A stretch of 49,835 nucleotides of DNA from [Streptosporangium] indianense (GCF_021474405.1 NZ_JAKEIO010000052.1:1-49835), one strand, 5' to 3'; numbered from the stretch's first letter, positions 15,766 through 24,088 are shown. Notes: a model not told the origin generated them from the sequence alone. Numbers and translations: made by a program.

Positions 15766-16097
15766 GCACACCCGTCCCCGGGCGGCGGGACCCCGACCGT
15801 GATCCCGGGCTGCAGCCCGAGCGGACCCGGCTCGCCTGGCGGCGTACGACGCTGTCGGGCACCGTCGTCGCGGTGCTCGCGGTGAAGGCGGCGCTGCACG
15901 GAGGGACCTCCGCGGCCGGGGTCGTCGCCTGCGCCGTGTGCTGTGTGCTCTGGCTGGGCTTCCTGAGCGTCGCCCACCGGCGCATCCGCGCCCTCGCGAC
16001 CACCGCGAGCCCCGTGGTGTTCACCCCCCGGCACGCGGCGGCGGCGGTGCTGTGCACGGTGGCGATGGCACTGTGCGGAGCCGCCCTCGTGCTCTGA
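15762..16097 (+). CDS. Second DUF202 membrane protein
   Basis: A 111-residue protein with LQPERTRLAWRRTTLSGTVVAVL, the DUF202 signature in shortened form, and three hydrophobic helices. It starts at GTG 15762 within the stop of the preceding gene (GTGA overlap). The coupled DUF202 pair is common in actinobacteria. No enzymatic residues are visible. Confidence 0.85.
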   Translation: MSTPVPGRRDPDRDPGLQPERTRLAWRRTTLSGTVVAVLAVKAALHGGTSAAGVVACAVCCVLWLGFLSVAHRRIRALATTASPVVFTPRHAAAAVLCTVAMALCGAALVL

Positions 16098-16127
16098 CCT
16101 CCGTCCGGCACACCGTCCCGCCGGAAT

Positions 16128-16613
16128 TCAGTCCCACGCGTTGAAGAGCACTCCGCCCAGTGTGGTGATGCCGTGGAGGCGCACCAGGCGCCACTCGTCC
16201 CGCGTCAGGACCGAGGTGTCGGCCTCGGACAGCGGCAGGAGGAGCCGCACGCGGTCGAGCACGGTGAAACCCAGGTCGGTGAAGGTCCGGGCCCACGGTG
16301 GCGGTGCGAGGAACTCGTCGGTGAACCAGTCCCGGGGTTCCCGGGCGAAGGCGATCCAGGGGTGGTGCACGTGACAGAGGACGACATGCGTGTCGGCGCC
16401 CTCGACGACCGTCGCGGTGTGGAAGGTACGGGGGTACTCCTGTTCCTCCATCCCGCCCACTCGGCCCCGGGACGCCCGGGCGGCTGCGTACAGCGCCGTC
16501 CGGAACGCCCGCGTGCCGGTTTCCGGCAACGGCCCGTCCGCCGGCCGGAAGAAGCCCGTGGCGCCTCGCGGCAGGGTGAACACTGCGTTCTTCTCCACAC
16601 CCACGGGGCCCAT
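16128..16613 (-). CDS. Hypothetical protein
   Basis: A 161-residue soluble protein that I do not recognise. Features are an N-terminal GATGFFRP segment, a His/Tyr/Trp-rich core (VVLCHVHHPWIAFARE, then DWFTDEF) and a C-terminus FNAWD. It has no signal peptide or membrane helix. The codon pattern is typical coding, and the gene is convergent with the DUF202 pair (30 bp gap). The start could be ATG 16613 or in-frame GTG codons at 16604 and 16598; no good ribosome site separates them. Confidence 0.7.
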   Translation of the reverse strand: MGPVGVEKNAVFTLPRGATGFFRPADGPLPETGTRAFRTALYAAARASRGRVGGMEEQEYPRTFHTATVVEGADTHVVLCHVHHPWIAFAREPRDWFTDEFLAPPPWARTFTDLGFTVLDRVRLLLPLSEADTSVLTRDEWRLVRLHGITTLGGVLFNAWD

Positions 16614-16661
16614 TCTGCCCGGGAGATGCCAGGGCGAGGTCTCGGGTGCGCCGCGAGGACT

Positions 16662-17615
16662 CTAGGCCGGTGCCTCGCCCTCGCTCTCCCAGTCCACCGT
16701 CACGACGATCTTGCCGCGGGTGCGGCCCTCCTGGTTCAGGCGGTGGGCGTCGGCCGCCCGTTCCAGGGGGAACACCTCGTCGACGTGCACGCTGATCACG
16801 CCCTGCTCCGCGAGGTCGGACAGGCGCTGGAGGTCCTGGGCGTCGGGGCGGACGAAGTAGTAGCGGCCGCCGTAGGCCACGACGTCGTTGTCGGCGATCG
16901 AGACCAGGCGGCCCTCGGGCGCCAGCAGGTTCGCCGACACCTTCAGGGCGTCGCCGCCGACGGTGTCGAACACCGCGTCCACGCCCTCCGGGGCCAGTCC
17001 CCGCACCCGCTCGCCGAGGCCCTCGCCGTACACCACCGGTTCCCCGCCGAGGCCCCGTACGAAGTCGTGGTTCGGCTCGCTCGCCGTACCGATCACCCGG
17101 GCGCCGAGATGGACGCCGAGCTGAACGGCGATCGAGCCGACGCCGCCGGCCGCGGCGTGCACCAGGACGGTCTCACCCCGCTTCACCTGGAGCACCTTGT
17201 TCAGTACCTGGTAGGCGGTGAGCCCGACCAGCGGCAGTCCGGCCGCCTCCTCGAAGGAGAGGTTGCGCGGCTTGCGCGCGAGCGTGCGCAAGGGTGCGGC
17301 CACGTACTCGGCGAAGGTGCCGCGGGAGAGGAAGTCCTCCCGCACGTAGCCGATGACTTCGTCCCCGACCCCGAACTCCGAGACGGCCACGCCCGGTCGC
17401 ACGACGACGCCCGAGACGTCCCAGCCGGGCACCACGGGGAAGACGGGGGCGAGGATCCCGTCGAGGTAGCCCTCGCGGCACTTCCAGTCCACGGGGTTCA
17501 CGGCCGCCGCCCGCACCTTGACCAGCACCGCGTCCGGGCCGACCTTCGGATCGCGGACCTCCCCGAACGCCAGCACCTCGGGACCGCCGTACCGTGAGTA
17601 GCTGATGGCCTTCAT
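16662..17615 (-). CDS. Zinc-free MDR-family NADP-dependent oxidoreductase
   Basis: A 317-residue quinone-oxidoreductase-like enzyme. It has an N-terminal GroES-like domain (AAAVNPVDWKCREG, VPGWDVSGVV, FGVGDEVIGY) and a Rossmann domain (VHAAAGGVGSIAVQLG at about 145-160). No catalytic or structural zinc Cys cluster is present. The family reduces quinones or enones with NADPH. The start ATG 17615 (MKAISYSRYGGPEVL) matches the family N-terminus. It is divergent from the kinase gene at 17815, with 199 bp between. Confidence 0.92.
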   Translation of the reverse strand: MKAISYSRYGGPEVLAFGEVRDPKVGPDAVLVKVRAAAVNPVDWKCREGYLDGILAPVFPVVPGWDVSGVVVRPGVAVSEFGVGDEVIGYVREDFLSRGTFAEYVAAPLRTLARKPRNLSFEEAAGLPLVGLTAYQVLNKVLQVKRGETVLVHAAAGGVGSIAVQLGVHLGARVIGTASEPNHDFVRGLGGEPVVYGEGLGERVRGLAPEGVDAVFDTVGGDALKVSANLLAPEGRLVSIADNDVVAYGGRYYFVRPDAQDLQRLSDLAEQGVISVHVDEVFPLERAADAHRLNQEGRTRGKIVVTVDWESEGEAPA

Positions 17616-17748
17616 GGCTCCGACCTTCCGGGGTCGCCGCACGACACGCAAGCCGGACGATCTGAACGAACCTGCGGAGACCTCCCCGGGCTCCTCGCGG
17701 GGGGAGGCGTCGGCCTATCGTGGCACCGATCACGTTTCGGCCCCCCTC

Positions 17749-17777
17749 TGGACGACATACCGACCGGTCGGCATCAT
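17749..17777 (+). promoter_or_regulatory. Promoter with TetR-type operator, kinase-ACAD operon
   Basis: TGGACG (-35 like, 17749-17754), 17-bp spacer, CATCAT (-10 like, 17772-17777). The spacer is ACATACCGACCGGTCGG, containing the 12-bp palindrome CCGACCGGTCGG. Its first 14 bases recur exactly upstream of the SDR-ligase-TetR operon (26563-26576), and 12 of 14 recur upstream of the MHS transporter (41195-41208). A repressor bound here would cover the RNA polymerase site. Confidence 0.65.
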
Positions 17778-17814
17778 TAGGCGGGAACTGTCCACCTGCC
17801 CGTAGGAGCCCCAC

Positions 17815-18849
17815 ATGAGCCCCGACCATCCGCCCGGACTGGATCTCGAACGGTTGCGCGACCTGCTCGACCGCGAGCGTCCCGGTCTGGTGACCGGCCC
17901 GCTGACCGGCCGGCTGATCGAGGGCGGACGGTCGAACCTCACCTACGCGCTCTCCGACGGCACCTCCCGGTGGGTCGTGCGCCGTCCCCCGCTCGGCCAC
18001 GTCCTGGCCACCGCGCACGACATGAAGCGCGAGCACCGGGTGATCAGCGCGCTGCACCCGACCGCCGTACCCGTCCCGCAGCCGGTGCTGCTGTGCGAGG
18101 ACGAGGAGGTGCTCGGAGCGCCTTTCTACATCATGGAGTTCGCCGAGGGCACGCCCTACCGCACCGCCGACCAGCTCGCCCCGATCGGTGCGGAGCGGAC
18201 CCGGGGCGCGGTGCTGAACCTCGTCGACACGCTGGTGGAGCTGCACGGCGTCGACCCGGGCGAGGTGGGCCTGGCGGACTTCGGCCGGCCCGAGGGTTTC
18301 CTGGACCGGCAGCTGCGGCGCTGGGGCAAGCAGCTGGACGCCTCCCGCAACCGGGACCTGGACGGCATCGACGAGCTGCACGCCGCCCTCGGGCGCGAGC
18401 TGCCCCGCTCCCCCGCCCCGGCCGTCGTGCACGGCGACTACCGCCTCGACAACGTTCTGATCGGCGAGGACGACCGGATCAAGGCGATTCTCGACTGGGA
18501 GATGTCGACGCTGGGCGACCCGCTCACCGACCTGGGCCTGCTGGTGATGTACAGCATGCCGCTCGGCATGCCCGACTCCCCGGTCTCCACCACCGCCGAG
18601 GCGCCCGGGCATCCGGCGCCGTCGGAACTCATCGAGCGGTACGCCGAGCGTTCGGGGCGCGACGTCTCCGCGGTCGCCTGGTACACGGCCTTCGCCTGGT
18701 TCAAGCTCGCCGTGATCCTCGAGGGCATCCACTACCGCTACACCCTGGGCCAGACGGTGGGGCGCGGCTTCGACCGCATCGGCGACCTCGTCCCCGTCTT
18801 CGTCCGGCACGGTCTGACCACGCTCCACGAAGGCCTCCAGGAGGGCTGA
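17815..18849 (+). CDS. APH-type phosphotransferase (LvaA/ACAD10-kinase like)
   Basis: A 344-residue kinase of the aminoglycoside phosphotransferase (APH/choline kinase) fold. Motifs: ribose/ATP strand region GRLIEGGRSNLTYAL (32-46), Brenner motif HGDYRLDNVL (H206, D208, N213) and metal-binding ILDWEMSTLGDPLTDL (D227). This subgroup sits next to acyl-CoA dehydrogenases. In animal ACAD10/11 the two are fused, and in Pseudomonas LvaA phosphorylates 4-hydroxyvaleryl-CoA. I infer phosphorylation of a 4-hydroxyacyl-CoA. ATG 17815 follows TAGGAG. The ACAD gene starts 5 bp after its stop. Confidence 0.85.
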   Translation: MSPDHPPGLDLERLRDLLDRERPGLVTGPLTGRLIEGGRSNLTYALSDGTSRWVVRRPPLGHVLATAHDMKREHRVISALHPTAVPVPQPVLLCEDEEVLGAPFYIMEFAEGTPYRTADQLAPIGAERTRGAVLNLVDTLVELHGVDPGEVGLADFGRPEGFLDRQLRRWGKQLDASRNRDLDGIDELHAALGRELPRSPAPAVVHGDYRLDNVLIGEDDRIKAILDWEMSTLGDPLTDLGLLVMYSMPLGMPDSPVSTTAEAPGHPAPSELIERYAERSGRDVSAVAWYTAFAWFKLAVILEGIHYRYTLGQTVGRGFDRIGDLVPVFVRHGLTTLHEGLQEG

Positions 18850-18854
18850 TCCAC

Positions 18855-20069
18855 ATGGACTTCGCTTTCGACGCGCGCACGGAAGAGCTGCGCGCCAAGC
18901 TCCTCGCCTTCATGGACGAGTACGTCTACCCGGCCGAGGCCGTCGCGCACGAGCAGCGGGAGCGGCTCGACTCGCCGTGGGAGACCGTGCCCGTGGTCGA
19001 GGAGCTGAAGGCCGAGGCCCGCAGGCAGGGCCTGTGGAATCTCTTCCTTCCGGACTCCGAGTACGGGGCGGGGCTCACCAACCTCCAGTACGCGCCGCTC
19101 GCCGAGATCATGGGCCGCTCCCCGCAGCTGGCGCCGACGGTGACGAACTGCGCGGCGCCCGACACCGGGAACATGGAGGTGCTCACCCAGTTCGGCGACG
19201 AGCAGCAGCGCAAGCAGTGGCTGGAGCCGCTGCTGGCCGGCGAGATCCGCTCGGCGTTCGCGATGACCGAGCCGGACGTGGCCTCCTCGGACGCCACCAA
19301 CATCACCACGCTCATCGAGCGGGACGGCGACGAGTACGTCATCACCGGCCGCAAGTGGTACATCTCCGGGGCGATGCACCCCGACTGCAAGATCTTCATC
19401 GTGATGGGCAAGACCGACCCCGGGGGTGAGGACATCCGCCGCCAGCAGTCGATGGTGCTGGTGCCGCGCGACACCCCGGGCGTCACGATCAAGCGGGCCA
19501 TGCAGGTCTTCGGGTACGAGGACCACTACCACGGCGGCCACGCCGAGGTGATCTTCGACCAGGTGCGTGTGCCGGTGTCGAACCTGGTCGGCGAGGAGGG
19601 CGGCGGCTTCGCCATCGCGCAGGCGCGGCTCGGCCCCGGGCGCATCCACCACTGCATGCGGCTGATCGGCATGGCCGAGCGGGCGATCGAGCTGATGTGC
19701 CGGCGGGCCGTGTCCCGGACCGCGTTCGGCAAGGCGCTGGCGCAACAGGGCGTGGTCCACAACTGGATCGCGGACGCCCGGGTCACGGTGGAGCAGTTGC
19801 GGCTGCTGGTGCTGAAGACCGCGTGGCTGATGGACACCGTGGGCAATCGTGGTGCGCACACCGAGATCCAGTCCATCAAGATCGCCACGCCCCGGGCCGT
19901 GGTGGACATCCTCGACCGCGCGATCCAGTTGCACGGTGCCGGTGGGGTGAGCCAGGACTTCCCTCTGGCGGAGCTGTACGCGGGGGCGCGGACGCTGATG
20001 ATCGCGGACGGGCCGGACGAGGTGCACCAGCGGTCGCTGGCGCGGCGGGAGCTGAAGCAATACCTGTGA
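18855..20069 (+). CDS. ACAD11-like acyl-CoA dehydrogenase
   Basis: A 404-residue flavoprotein with the usual three-domain ACAD fold. Visible are the N-terminal helices (EELRAKLLAFMDEYVYP), the FAD-binding AMTEPDVASSDATNI and ITGRKWYISGA segments, and the C-terminal LHGAGGVSQDFPLAELYAGAR and IADGPDEVHQ. The long form with the GGxSQDFPLA signature is that of the ACAD10/11 and LvaC group. In that group the enzyme acts on phosphorylated 4-hydroxyacyl-CoA, eliminating phosphate. It is translationally close to the kinase (5 bp gap; start ATG 18855 after CAGGAGGGC) and under the same promoter. Confidence 0.9.
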   Translation: MDFAFDARTEELRAKLLAFMDEYVYPAEAVAHEQRERLDSPWETVPVVEELKAEARRQGLWNLFLPDSEYGAGLTNLQYAPLAEIMGRSPQLAPTVTNCAAPDTGNMEVLTQFGDEQQRKQWLEPLLAGEIRSAFAMTEPDVASSDATNITTLIERDGDEYVITGRKWYISGAMHPDCKIFIVMGKTDPGGEDIRRQQSMVLVPRDTPGVTIKRAMQVFGYEDHYHGGHAEVIFDQVRVPVSNLVGEEGGGFAIAQARLGPGRIHHCMRLIGMAERAIELMCRRAVSRTAFGKALAQQGVVHNWIADARVTVEQLRLLVLKTAWLMDTVGNRGAHTEIQSIKIATPRAVVDILDRAIQLHGAGGVSQDFPLAELYAGARTLMIADGPDEVHQRSLARRELKQYL

Positions 20070-20111
20070 GCGGCGCGGGCGGTGGGGGTTCGCGCCTCCG
20101 CCGCCGCGCTC
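20068..20111 (+). terminator. Possible terminator of the kinase-ACAD operon
   Basis: Imperfect GC-rich inverted repeat directly at the ACAD stop (arm region 20068-20082 with 20098-20111), pairing GAGCG...GCGG with CCGC...CGCTC. It is plausible but contains mismatches. Confidence 0.4.
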
Positions 20112-20151
20112 CTTCCGGCCGCGAGGAGGGGCCGCCCCGGTTGTGTACGAG

Positions 20152-20167
20152 GTGTGAAACTTCGCAC
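20152..20167. promoter_or_regulatory. Palindrome upstream of the PP2C-B12-STAS operon
   Basis: GTGTGAAACTTCGCAC is a 16-bp palindrome with one mismatched pair (GTGNGAA-NN-TTCNCAC), 189 bp before the phosphatase start in a 286-bp gene-free region. It could be an operator for either the operon downstream or an upstream promoter. No sigma-B-type promoter (GTTT-N14-GGGTA) was found. Confidence 0.4.
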
Positions 20168-20355
20168 GGTCTCACGACCGGCCGCCGGGGTAGGAAGGCC
20201 GTTTCGGCCGGTTTCCCACGCCGAACTCGCTCCTTGTCGCATCCTGGGCGAGTCCGATGGTTGCACCACACACCCGGACTGCGGGACCGTGCACCGAGAC
20301 AGTCCACGTTCGTCTTCGCAGAGTGAGGTGTGGGTCACGCGTAGGGGCCCCGTAC

Positions 20356-21972
20356 ATGACTTCTTCCCCGGCCAGGCCCCGCACCGGTGCGCCGAGCACC
20401 GTGAGCGTCGCGGCCGCCCCCTGCCCGGTGGTGGTCCTGGACGCGGGCGGGCACGTCGCGCAACTCAACGACGCGGCCCGCGCGCTGCTGCCCGCCGCCC
20501 GTGCCGGGCGGCCCCTGTCCTCCCCCGCCTGGCTCGCCACCGCCGACGGCACCCGGCCGGAGCCCGTCGACGGGGAGGTGGGCGACCGGTCGTTCTTGGC
20601 GCACCCGTCCGTGCTGGCGGACGGCCGGACGGTGTGGTGGCTGACGGACGAGACCGCCTACCGCACGGCGGTCGGTGAGCTGGAGGCCGAGCGGAGCCGC
20701 ACCCGTTTCCTCACCGACGCCTCCAGCGCGCTGCTGGCCTCGCTGAACCTGGAGCGCTCCATGGAGGTGACGGCGCGCCTCGCCACCGAGCACCTGGCCG
20801 ACGCCGCGCTGGTCATCGCGCCCACCGCCGCCAGGACACTGCCGGTGGTCGCCTGTGACCACCGGGGCCAGGTCACCCGCAGCACCGTGACCGAGGCGCC
20901 GGACACCGTGCCGGGCCTCGCCGAGGCGCTGCGGGGCTTCCCTCCGGTGCCCTCGCGGTGGATAGACCCGGCGACGGCCCCCGACTGGCTGATCCCGCCG
21001 GGGTTCGGCGAGGTCGGCTCGCTGGTGATCACGCCGCTCCCGGGCCTCGGCGTACCGGCCGGGGCGCTGGTCCTGCTGCGCCGGGTGCAGCAGGACGCGT
21101 TCTCCGAGGCGGAGGAGTCGCTGGCCGGGCTGTTCGCCGCCCGGGCCGGCGCGGCGATGTCGGCCGCCCGCCTCTACGCGGAACAGAACGCGATCTCCGA
21201 CACCCTCATGCGGGAGCTCCTGCCGCCCACCCTGCGGCAGATGCAGGGCGTGGAGTTCGCGGGCGGCTACCGGGCCAGCAGGGACACCGAACGCATCGGC
21301 GGCGACTTCTACGACGTCCACCCGCCCACCGAGGACTCCCCCGAGACCCTCGTGGTGCTGGGCGACGTGGCCGGCAAGGGGCTGGAAGCGGCGGTGCTGA
21401 CCGGCAAGATCCGCAACACCCTGCACGCCCTGCTGCCCATGGCCGACGACCACGGCCGGATGCTGCGTCTGGTGAACAACGCCATGCGGACCAGCCACCA
21501 CACCCGGTTCGCCACCCTCGTGATGGCGTCGGTCCGCCGGGAGGAACGCGAGGTCGTGCTGCGGCTCACCTCCGCCGGGCATCCCGCGCCGCTGATCATC
21601 CGGCGGGACGGCACCGTGGAGGAGGCCGACACGCGCGGCACCCTCATCGGCGTCCTGCCGGCCGTCACCTCCCGCACCGCGCGGGTCCGCCTCGCTCCGG
21701 GGGAGACCTGCCTGCTGTTCACCGACGGCGTCACCGAGGCCCGGGGCGGCCCGCTGGGCGACACCATGTTCGGCGACCGGCGCCTCAGGCGCGCCGCGGC
21801 CGAGTGCGCCGGCATGCCCGCGGAGGCGGTCGTGGAACGCATCCAGATGGTCACCTCGCAGTGGATCGGCGACGGACGCCACGACGACATCGCGGTCCTG
21901 GCCATCACCGCACCCCGCGGTGCCCACCTCAGTGCGGTGGACGGCGCGACCCGGGGCAGGTACACCGCATGA
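20356..21972 (+). CDS. PAS-GAF-PP2C (SpoIIE/RsbU type) serine phosphatase
   Basis: A 538-residue regulatory phosphatase. It has a PAS-like region at about 20-100 (VVVLDAGGHVAQLNDAARAL), a GAF-like domain at 130-270 and a SpoIIE/PP2C domain at 285-530. The metal-binding Asp residues are present: D317 in GGDFYDV, D337 in LGDVAGKG, LLFTDGVTEA and the final RHDDIAVLAI. Such enzymes dephosphorylate STAS-domain anti-sigma antagonists, releasing a sigma factor or other partner. A STAS gene lies two genes downstream, its likely substrate. ATG 20356 is chosen because GTAGGGG precedes it. The stop overlaps the next start (ATGA). Confidence 0.92.
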   Translation: MTSSPARPRTGAPSTVSVAAAPCPVVVLDAGGHVAQLNDAARALLPAARAGRPLSSPAWLATADGTRPEPVDGEVGDRSFLAHPSVLADGRTVWWLTDETAYRTAVGELEAERSRTRFLTDASSALLASLNLERSMEVTARLATEHLADAALVIAPTAARTLPVVACDHRGQVTRSTVTEAPDTVPGLAEALRGFPPVPSRWIDPATAPDWLIPPGFGEVGSLVITPLPGLGVPAGALVLLRRVQQDAFSEAEESLAGLFAARAGAAMSAARLYAEQNAISDTLMRELLPPTLRQMQGVEFAGGYRASRDTERIGGDFYDVHPPTEDSPETLVVLGDVAGKGLEAAVLTGKIRNTLHALLPMADDHGRMLRLVNNAMRTSHHTRFATLVMASVRREEREVVLRLTSAGHPAPLIIRRDGTVEEADTRGTLIGVLPAVTSRTARVRLAPGETCLLFTDGVTEARGGPLGDTMFGDRRLRRAAAECAGMPAEAVVERIQMVTSQWIGDGRHDDIAVLAITAPRGAHLSAVDGATRGRYTA

Positions 21973-23075
21973 CCGGGCACCTCACCGAACACACGGACAG
22001 ACCGGGCCGCCGCGACGTGGGCGGCCGCCTCCCCGCACCGCACGGCGACGACGCAGCGGCTCCCTGGGCGGACAAGCTGTGGACCGCCGTCCGGGCGGCG
22101 GACGAGTACACGGGCCTCGACGTCGTCACCGACGCCCTGGCCGCCGGGCTGGATCCCGAGTCGGTGCTGCTGGACGTGATCGGCGCGGTCCAGCGCAAGG
22201 TCGGCACCGAGTGGGCGGCCAACCGCATGAGCGTGGCCGACGAGCACGCCGCCACCGCCATCAACGACCGGGTCATCGCCGTCCTGCCGGTACGGCGCCC
22301 GGCGGACAGCCGGGGCCGGATCACGGTCGCCTGCGTGGACCAGGAGTGGCACGCCCTGCCCGCGCGGCTGGTCTCCGAGACGCTGCGGCTGCGCGGCTGG
22401 CAGGTGGACTACCTCGGGGCGCAGGTCCCCACCGCCCATCTGATCAGCCACATCCACCGCACCGGGCCGGACGCGGTGTGCCTGTCGAGCTCGCTGCCCA
22501 CCCGGCTGCCCCTCGCGCACAGCGCCATCACCGCCGTCCAGGCCGCCGGTACCCCGGTCATGGCCGGCGGCCTCGCCTTCGGTGCCGACGGCCGCTACGC
22601 CCGCCTGCTGGGCGCCGACGCCTGGGCGCCCGACGCGCGCGCCGCCGCCGACCGGCTCGCGGCCGGTCCCCTGAGCCGGCCGACGCCCGCCCACCAGGCG
22701 ACCGACGACCTGCCGCATCTTCGCGACCAGGAGTACACGCTGGTCGCGAAGTCCTCGCCCCGTCTGGTGCGCGACACCTTCCGGTCGCTGGAGCAGCGCT
22801 TCCCCGCGATGCGGGACTACAGCGACGAGCAGCGTGAGCGCACCGCCGAGGACATCGCCCACATCGTCACCTTCCTGACGGCGGCCCTGTACGTGGACGC
22901 CGACGAGGTCTTCGGCGACTTCCTCGTCTGGACCGCCGAGGTGCTCAGCGCGCGCGGCGTCCCGGCGCGCTCGCTGCTGCCGTGCCTGGACCTGCTGAAG
23001 GAGCAGCTGCACGACTTCCCCCGCGCCTGCCGGCTCCTCGACGCCGGGCGCACCGCGCTCACCCCCCGCCCCTGA
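21969..23075 (+). CDS. Cobalamin-binding sensor protein (CarH-like B12 module)
   Basis: A 368-residue soluble protein. A helical B12 cap domain at about 30-105 carries W82-x9-E92-H93, the signature of CarH/LitR light-sensing cap domains. A Rossmann-type B12 domain at 115-235 carries E126-W-H128 (lower axial His of the E/DxHxxG motif, last Gly replaced by Pro131), SSL at 174-176 and AGG at 199-201. The C-terminal part (256-350) is a helical domain I cannot name; it vaguely recalls the globin-like sensors of RsbR proteins. There is no MerR DNA-binding domain, so output must be by protein contact. ATGA overlap with the phosphatase implies a complex or shared pathway. Confidence 0.88.
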   Translation: MTGHLTEHTDRPGRRDVGGRLPAPHGDDAAAPWADKLWTAVRAADEYTGLDVVTDALAAGLDPESVLLDVIGAVQRKVGTEWAANRMSVADEHAATAINDRVIAVLPVRRPADSRGRITVACVDQEWHALPARLVSETLRLRGWQVDYLGAQVPTAHLISHIHRTGPDAVCLSSSLPTRLPLAHSAITAVQAAGTPVMAGGLAFGADGRYARLLGADAWAPDARAAADRLAAGPLSRPTPAHQATDDLPHLRDQEYTLVAKSSPRLVRDTFRSLEQRFPAMRDYSDEQRERTAEDIAHIVTFLTAALYVDADEVFGDFLVWTAEVLSARGVPARSLLPCLDLLKEQLHDFPRACRLLDAGRTALTPRP

Positions 23076-23097
23076 CCCCGACCTGCTGGACGAACCC

Positions 23098-23448
23098 GTG
23101 ACACCCTCCCTCGGCTCCGGCCCGCACACCGTGCGGCTGGCTCTCACCGGTGACCTCGACTACGACACCTGCGCGGATCTGCTCCAGCGGGTGGGGGCGG
23201 CTCTGGAGGGTCGCGAGGACATCGGGGAACTCCGCCTGGACTGCGGGCGGCTGGGGCTGGTCGACTCCATGGGGCTGTCGACCCTGCTGCAGATCCACCG
23301 CTCCGCCTGCCGGGACGGCATCGCCTTCCACCTGGACGACATCGGCCCGGCGCTGCGTCGCCTGCTGGAACTCACCGGCACCTACGAGTACCTGACGACA
23401 GCCCAGCAGTCCGAGCCGCCGGCCGAGAGCGGCCACGGCCGCACCTGA
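23098..23448 (+). CDS. STAS-domain anti-sigma factor antagonist
   Basis: A 116-residue single STAS domain. The strand LALTGDLDYDTC and the phospho-acceptor segment GLVDSMGLSTLLQ with Ser in the DS motif match RsbV/SpoIIAA-type antagonists. The dephosphorylated form binds an anti-sigma kinase; no HATPase kinase gene is nearby, so that partner must be encoded elsewhere. The GTG start at 23098 lies 22 bp after the B12 protein stop. It is the last gene of the operon and convergent with the TetR gene (18 bp gap). Confidence 0.9.
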   Translation: MTPSLGSGPHTVRLALTGDLDYDTCADLLQRVGAALEGREDIGELRLDCGRLGLVDSMGLSTLLQIHRSACRDGIAFHLDDIGPALRRLLELTGTYEYLTTAQQSEPPAESGHGRT

Positions 23449-23466
23449 GCCGGGGCGGTGGCACTC

Positions 23467-24069
23467 TCAGGGACGCAGGGCGCGCAGCAGCAGGTCGGCG
23501 AGGTGATCGGCGACCTGCTGGGGCGTGAGGGGACCGTCGGGGCGGTACCACGTGGACAGGTGGTGGACCGAGCCGAAGTGGTAGTCGACCACCAGGTCCG
23601 CCGGGGTCGCCCCGGAGAAGACGCCGGACTCCTGGCCCTCCTCGACGAGCGCACGGAAGCGCTCGTGGTAGCGGCGCCGCTCGGAGCGGACCTGCTTGTT
23701 CTTCTCGGGGCTGAGGTGGTGCATGGAGCGCCAGAAGATCATCGCGTCGTCGAGGTTGTCGATGGTCGTCACCACGACGTCCGCGGCCGCGGCCCGCAGC
23801 CGCTTCTCGACCGGCTCGTCGGCGCCGGCCACGGCGTCCAGCCGCTCCTGCTGGATGCGCAGCACGCGTGCGTACACCTCGTGCAGCAGGTCGTCCTTGG
23901 AACCGAAGTAGTGGTACAGCGCACCCTTGGTGACACCGGCCGCCTCGACGATCTCCTGCACCGAGGTGCGGTCGTAGCCCTGGTCGGCGAAGAGCCGGGT
24001 GGCGGCGGCCAGGAGCCGCTGAGGCACGGGCGTGCCGTCCGAGTCCGTGGTCCTGGGCACTGCCGCCAC
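23467..24069 (-). CDS. TetR family repressor, proposed regulator of the kinase/ligase regulon
   Basis: About 200 residues. The N-terminal HTH (QRLLAAATRLFADQGYD, TSVQEIVEAAGVTKGALYHYF) is canonical TetR. The C-terminal domain is of the acyl-CoA/fatty acid type by general look (FWRSMHHLSPEKNKQVRSE). It is the third gene of the SDR-ligase-TetR operon, 19 bp after the ligase stop, so it likely autoregulates through the operator at 26563. The exact same 14-mer precedes the kinase-ACAD operon. Two GTG starts (24069, 24060) are possible; GGAAAGG lies upstream of both. The inducer is probably an acyl-CoA. Confidence 0.88.
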   Translation of the reverse strand: MAAVPRTTDSDGTPVPQRLLAAATRLFADQGYDRTSVQEIVEAAGVTKGALYHYFGSKDDLLHEVYARVLRIQQERLDAVAGADEPVEKRLRAAAADVVVTTIDNLDDAMIFWRSMHHLSPEKNKQVRSERRRYHERFRALVEEGQESGVFSGATPADLVVDYHFGSVHHLSTWYRPDGPLTPQQVADHLADLLLRALRP

Positions 24070-24088
24070 CTGCCTTTCCGTTCTGCTG

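Noticed and set aside
18849..18857. Kinase-ACAD fusion protein as in animal ACAD10/11
   Set aside because: The kinase has a clear TGA stop and the ACAD its own ATG and ribosome site 5 bp later in another frame, so the two are separate proteins.
20070..20355. Cobalamin riboswitch upstream of the B12 operon
   Set aside because: No B12-box-like conserved sequence or the expected multi-helix architecture could be recognised.
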